This document shows, in pieces, positions 60,890 to 64,000 of a stretch of 64,000 nucleotides of DNA; positions within the stretch are counted from its first letter, which is position 1, and each line of letters starts with the position of its first letter. The DNA lies in NCBI RefSeq assembly GCF_900129325.1, contig NZ_FQUP01000001.1, positions 1,592,615 to 1,656,614 of the forward strand. Direction: 5' to 3'. The position numbers and the translations under genes are program-made. The notes beneath the pieces are model-generated. The model made no database searches. It was not told the origin of the DNA and saw nothing but the letters and a program-made list of their open reading frames with translations. The DNA comes from Kaistia soli DSM 19436. Lineage in GTDB: Bacteria > Pseudomonadota > Alphaproteobacteria > Rhizobiales > Kaistiaceae.

Positions 60890-61945
60890 ATGACCGCCAA
60901 GCCGCTCCGCGTTTTCGTCGCCGGTCTCGGACAGATGGGCCAGAGCCATGCGCTCGCCTATCATGCCGAGCCCGACTTTGAGATTGTTGGCCTCTACAAC
61001 CGCTCGCCTGTGGAATTGAAGGACGAGCTCAGGGGCTATCCGAGGGTCGTCTCGTTCGAGGACGGCCTCGCGCTCAAGCCCGATCTCGTCTCGATCAATA
61101 CCTATTCCGACAGCCATGCGCCGCTCGCGATTCGCGCGATGGAGGCGGGAGCGCATGTCTTCGTAGAGAAGCCGCTGGCCCCGACCGCCGAGGAAGCGCA
61201 GCGCGTGGTGGAAACGGCAAAGAGGACCGGCCGCAAGCTCGTGGTGGGATACATCCTCCGCCACCATCCATCCTGGCAGCTCTTCATCGAGAAGGCGCGA
61301 TCCTTCGGCCCGCCCTATGTCATGCGGATGAACCTGAACCAGCAGTCATCAGGCCATGCCTGGCACATCCACAAGCAACTGATGAAGACGACTTCGCCGC
61401 TCGTCGATTGCGGTGTGCACTATGTCGACGTCATGTGCCTCATCACGGGTGCGCGGCCCGTCGAAGTGCGTGGCATGGGCGTGCGACTTTCGGACGAGAT
61501 CGCACCAGACCAGGTCAACTACGGCCATCTGCAGGTCATCTTCGAGGATGGTTCGGTCGGCTGGTACGAGGCCGGTTGGGGCCCGATGATCTCGGAAACT
61601 GCCTTCTTCGTGAAGGACGTGATGAGCCCGCGTGGCGCCGTCTCGATCGTCATGGACGAAGGCGCGAAATCGGACGATATCGACACCCATTCGAAGACGG
61701 CGCGTATCCGCGTCCACCATGCCGAGACAGGACCCGACGGCCGCTTCGTCCGCGCTGACGACATGGTCTCGACGGAGGACGAACCGGGTCATCAGGGGCT
61801 CTGCGACCGCGAGCAGGCCTTCGTGCTGAAAGCGATCCGCGAGGACCTCGATCTTTCAGACCATATGCGCGATGCAGTCACCTCGCTCGAAATCGTGCTG
61901 GCCGCCGATCTTTCGATGCGCGAAGGCCGCAGCGTGAAGCTCTGA
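60890..61945 (+). CDS. Gfo/Idh/MocA-family oxidoreductase
   Basis: 351 residues. Nucleotide-binding FVAGLGQMGQSHALAY, catalytic-lysine motif FVEKPLAPT, and CGVHYVDVMCLITG with the conserved His-x3-Asp. Divergent from the amino-sugar regulator, so it may be a dehydrogenase for a related sugar. Not closely similar to the IolG encoded at 27.3 kb by eye. Confidence 0.82.
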   Translation: MTAKPLRVFVAGLGQMGQSHALAYHAEPDFEIVGLYNRSPVELKDELRGYPRVVSFEDGLALKPDLVSINTYSDSHAPLAIRAMEAGAHVFVEKPLAPTAEEAQRVVETAKRTGRKLVVGYILRHHPSWQLFIEKARSFGPPYVMRMNLNQQSSGHAWHIHKQLMKTTSPLVDCGVHYVDVMCLITGARPVEVRGMGVRLSDEIAPDQVNYGHLQVIFEDGSVGWYEAGWGPMISETAFFVKDVMSPRGAVSIVMDEGAKSDDIDTHSKTARIRVHHAETGPDGRFVRADDMVSTEDEPGHQGLCDREQAFVLKAIREDLDLSDHMRDAVTSLEIVLAADLSMREGRSVKL

Positions 61946-62045
61946 GCAAAGCCCTTCGCTTCCTGCCAGCGCCCGCTTGCCGGGCCTTGCGTGCGGCGAG
62001 GGGAAGGTGCCACTCTCGCCGCCGCAAATCGGACCCTCACGGCAT

Positions 62046-63266
62046 ATGAAGACCATTCTCATCATCGGCGGCGGCCATGCCGGCGCCCAGGCAGCGGCGA
62101 GCCTCAGGGCGGACGGATTTGACGGGCGCCTCGCGCTGATTTCGTCCGAGACCGAAATTCCCTATCACCGGCCGCCCCTTTCCAAGGCCTTCGTGAAGAC
62201 GCCCGATGAAGACCTTCAGGAACTGCGGCCGGCGCTCTTCTATGAGAAGAACGGTATCGATCTCGAACTCGGCCGGACGGTCGTCGCGATCGAGCGCGAT
62301 GCCGGGCGCGTCAAGCTCGATGACGGACATCTCGATTTCGACGCGCTAGTGCTGGCGACGGGTGCGCGCGTGCGCGTGCCGCCGGTTCCCGGCATCGAAC
62401 TTGGCAATGTCTTCATGCTCCGCACCGCCAAGGACGCAAGGCGGCTCAGGGAGCGGTTCGCGCTGGCGAGGGATGTCGTCGTGGTCGGCGGCGGGTTTAT
62501 CGGGCTTGAATTGGCTGCGACTGCACGGCTGCTCGGAAAGACGGTGACGGTGATCGAAGCGGCGCCGCGATTGATGGGCCGGGTCGTCGCGCCGCAGATC
62601 TCGTCCTTCTTTCTCGATATGCATCGGGGTCTCGGCACGACGGTGCGGCTCGAGACGCCGGTCGCAGCCATCATCGGCGAAGACGGCGTCGCCGTCGCCG
62701 TCGAGACATTGGCTGGCGAACGCATTGCCGCCGACACAGTCATCGTCGGCGTCGGCGTGGTGCCGAATATCGAGCTGGCCGCGGAGGCTGGCCTTAGTGT
62801 CGGCAATGGCGTCATCGTCGACGAAGCCATGCGGACGTCCGATCCGCGCATCGTTGCCGCTGGCGACGCCGTGTCGTTCCATCACTGGGCGCTCGGCCGG
62901 GCCGTACGGCTCGAAAGCGTGCAGAACGCCGTCGATCAGGCGAAGACGGCGAGCGCCACGCTGATGGGCAAAGCCGAGCCCTACAATGCGGTCCCGTGGT
63001 TCTGGTCGGACCAGGGCGACTACAAGCTGCAGATGGTCGGGCTTTCCAATGATGCCGACCGAAGCGTCACACGCGGACGCCCCGAGAACGGCAGCTTCTC
63101 AGTGTTCCACTATCGCGGCGAAGCGCTCGTCGCGATCGATTCCGTCAATCGCGCGAGCGATCACATGCTAGGGCGCCGGCTGCTGGCGATGGGCATTTCG
63201 CCTGATCCCGCGACCGTTTCCGATGAGGCTTTCGAACTCAAGAGCCTGATCGCGCGGGCCGGGTGA
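62046..63266 (+). CDS. FAD-dependent ferredoxin-NAD(P) reductase-like protein
   Basis: 406 residues. FAD loop IIGGGHAGAQAAASL, RPPLSKAF motif, NAD loop VVGGGFIGLELAATA, TIVGVG-type strand, and FAD-ribityl AAGDAVSFHH. C-terminal reductase domain with WFWSDQGDYKLQMVG. It resembles rubredoxin or ferredoxin reductases that feed electrons to P450s or dioxygenases. No partner ferredoxin gene is within the window. ATG 62046 is chosen for the canonical N-terminus; a frame from 61977 is longer. Confidence 0.88.
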   Translation: MKTILIIGGGHAGAQAAASLRADGFDGRLALISSETEIPYHRPPLSKAFVKTPDEDLQELRPALFYEKNGIDLELGRTVVAIERDAGRVKLDDGHLDFDALVLATGARVRVPPVPGIELGNVFMLRTAKDARRLRERFALARDVVVVGGGFIGLELAATARLLGKTVTVIEAAPRLMGRVVAPQISSFFLDMHRGLGTTVRLETPVAAIIGEDGVAVAVETLAGERIAADTVIVGVGVVPNIELAAEAGLSVGNGVIVDEAMRTSDPRIVAAGDAVSFHHWALGRAVRLESVQNAVDQAKTASATLMGKAEPYNAVPWFWSDQGDYKLQMVGLSNDADRSVTRGRPENGSFSVFHYRGEALVAIDSVNRASDHMLGRRLLAMGISPDPATVSDEAFELKSLIARAG

Positions 63267-63297
63267 GCCCGCGTCGCATGCCGTGCGGCGCCGTTTT

Positions 63298-63315
63298 CGT
63301 TGCTCCGCAGCAACG
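63298..63315 (+). terminator. small hairpin after the reductase gene
   Basis: Arms CGTTGCT and AGCAACG around CCGC, preceded by TTTT, 32 bases after the reductase stop and 74 bases before ettA. Possible terminator. Confidence 0.4.
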
Positions 63316-63388
63316 CATCGACTAGAAGAGCGCCAAACCAATCCCCACATCCTGCCCCTCACCGGCGAGCGGGCATCCGGAGCATTCC

Positions 63389-64000
63389 ATGGCGCGGCAG
63401 TTCATCTATTTCATGCAGGGACTGACCAAGTCCTATATGGGCGGCAAGAAGGTCCTCGAGAACGTCCATCTCTCTTTCTATCCGGACGCCAAGATCGGCG
63501 TGCTCGGTCCGAACGGCTCGGGTAAGTCGACCCTGCTGAAGATCATGGCCGGCATGGACAAGGACTATTCCGGCGAGGCCTGGGTGGCGCAGGGCGCGAC
63601 CGTCGGCTACCTCGCGCAGGAGCCGAAGATCGATCCGACCAAGACGGTGTTCGAGAATGTCATGGAAGGTGTCGCCAAGAAGAAGGCGATCGTCGACCGC
63701 TACAACGAACTGATGATGAACTACTCCGACGAGACCGCGGAGGAGGGCGCCAAGCTTCAGGACATCATCGACGCGCAGAACCTCTGGGATCTGGAAAGCC
63801 AGGTCGAGATGGCGATGGACGCGCTCCGCTGCCCGCCGAGCGACGCCTCGGTCGAGAGCCTCTCGGGTGGTGAGAAGCGCCGAATCGCGCTTTGCCGCCT
63901 GCTGCTCGAACAGCCGGACCTGCTGCTTCTCGACGAACCGACGAACCATCTCGACGCCGAATCGATCAACTGGCTCGAGGGGCATCTGCGCGACTATCCG
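63389..64000 (+). CDS. ettA: energy-dependent translational throttle protein EttA, cut by window end
   Basis: The first 204 codons are in the window. ABC-F protein starting [20 protein letters not shown], Walker [10 protein letters not shown], signature [15 protein letters not shown], Walker [14 protein letters not shown]. No membrane domain; acts on the ribosomal E site. The arm insertion typical of EttA begins after [14 protein letters not shown] lies 7 bases before the ATG. The second ABC domain is beyond the right edge. Confidence 0.93.
   Translation, partial: MARQFIYFMQGLTKSYMGGKKVLENVHLSFYPDAKIGVLGPNGSGKSTLLKIMAGMDKDYSGEAWVAQGATVGYLAQEPKIDPTKTVFENVMEGVAKKKAIVDRYNELMMNYSDETAEEGAKLQDIIDAQNLWDLESQVEMAMDALRCPPSDASVESLSGGEKRRIALCRLLLEQPDLLLLDEPTNHLDAESINWLEGHLRDYP

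Noticed and set aside
61977-62045. N-terminal extension of the ferredoxin-reductase-like protein
   Set aside because: The extra residues carry no feature and precede the canonical FAD-binding start; the internal ATG at 62046 is favoured.
1-64000. CRISPR array or phage defence island
   Set aside because: No regularly spaced direct repeats and no cas, restriction, toxin-antitoxin or other defence genes were seen.

Overview
The window is a 64 kb stretch of a high-GC (mid-60s %) alphaproteobacterial genome, most probably Hyphomicrobiales (Rhizobiales). Supporting points are the GAF/HisKA_2 histidine kinase, the rhizobial-type inositol genes (including a 5-dehydro-2-deoxygluconokinase fused to a DUF2090 domain), many sugar ABC transporters, and intergenic palindromes of a kind I recall from Rhizobiales. 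The genus cannot be fixed by reading alone; a Kaistia-like or Bosea-like soil bacterium would fit. No rRNA, CRISPR, prophage or insertion sequence was seen. One tRNA gene, tRNA-Ile2 (CAT), is present.

Layout. 0-4 kb: a SIMPL-domain protein cut by the left edge, a GAF histidine kinase, a mostly empty 0.8 kb, a diguanylate cyclase whose first membrane helix lies in frame upstream of any start codon, and the tRNA. 3.4-9.4 kb: a sugar ABC transporter operon (binding protein, ATPase, two permeases, GNAT) divergent from a GntR regulator, with a perfect 14-bp palindrome between them. 9.5-19.0 kb: six same-strand genes, five glycosyltransferase-like (two are multi-domain fusions) and one small coiled-coil protein, a surface-glycan locus. 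19.1-31.0 kb: inositol catabolism (iolB, E, D, C) divergent from iolR, an extra Gfo/Idh/MocA dehydrogenase and iolG, then a glycerophosphodiesterase-like protein, an inositol-monophosphatase-like protein and an SDR.

31.0-34.5 kb: copper module (copA and cueR in one transcription unit, divergent copZ, DoxX) with two back-to-back CueR-type promoters, each with a 19-bp spacer. 34.6-39.4 kb: two small hydrophilic proteins sharing a terminator, then a polyol-type module (DeoR regulator, BtpA-like protein, FGGY kinase, divergent SDR). 39.4-42.9 kb: ClC transporter, epimerase, FUSC-like membrane protein, ending in a dispersed palindrome.

42.9-55.8 kb is the most unusual part: a minus-strand operon (flavin monooxygenase, questin-oxidase-like protein, cytosine-deaminase-like amidohydrolase, MFS exporter) divergent from an ABC binding protein and two permeases. 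These are followed on the opposite strand by the likely matching ATPase, an intact biuret/ureidoacrylate-type isochorismatase hydrolase, a paralogue that has lost the catalytic Cys and Lys, and an allophanate-hydrolase amidase lacking the usual C-terminal domain. Together they look like an uncharacterised uptake-plus-degradation pathway for a nitrogenous, possibly cyclic or ureide, compound.

55.9-60.6 kb: amino-sugar operon (GntR regulator, SIS-domain deaminase/isomerase, nagA, ROK kinase, cutC). 60.9-64 kb: another Gfo/Idh/MocA dehydrogenase, a ferredoxin-reductase-type flavoprotein, and the start of ettA, cut by the right edge.
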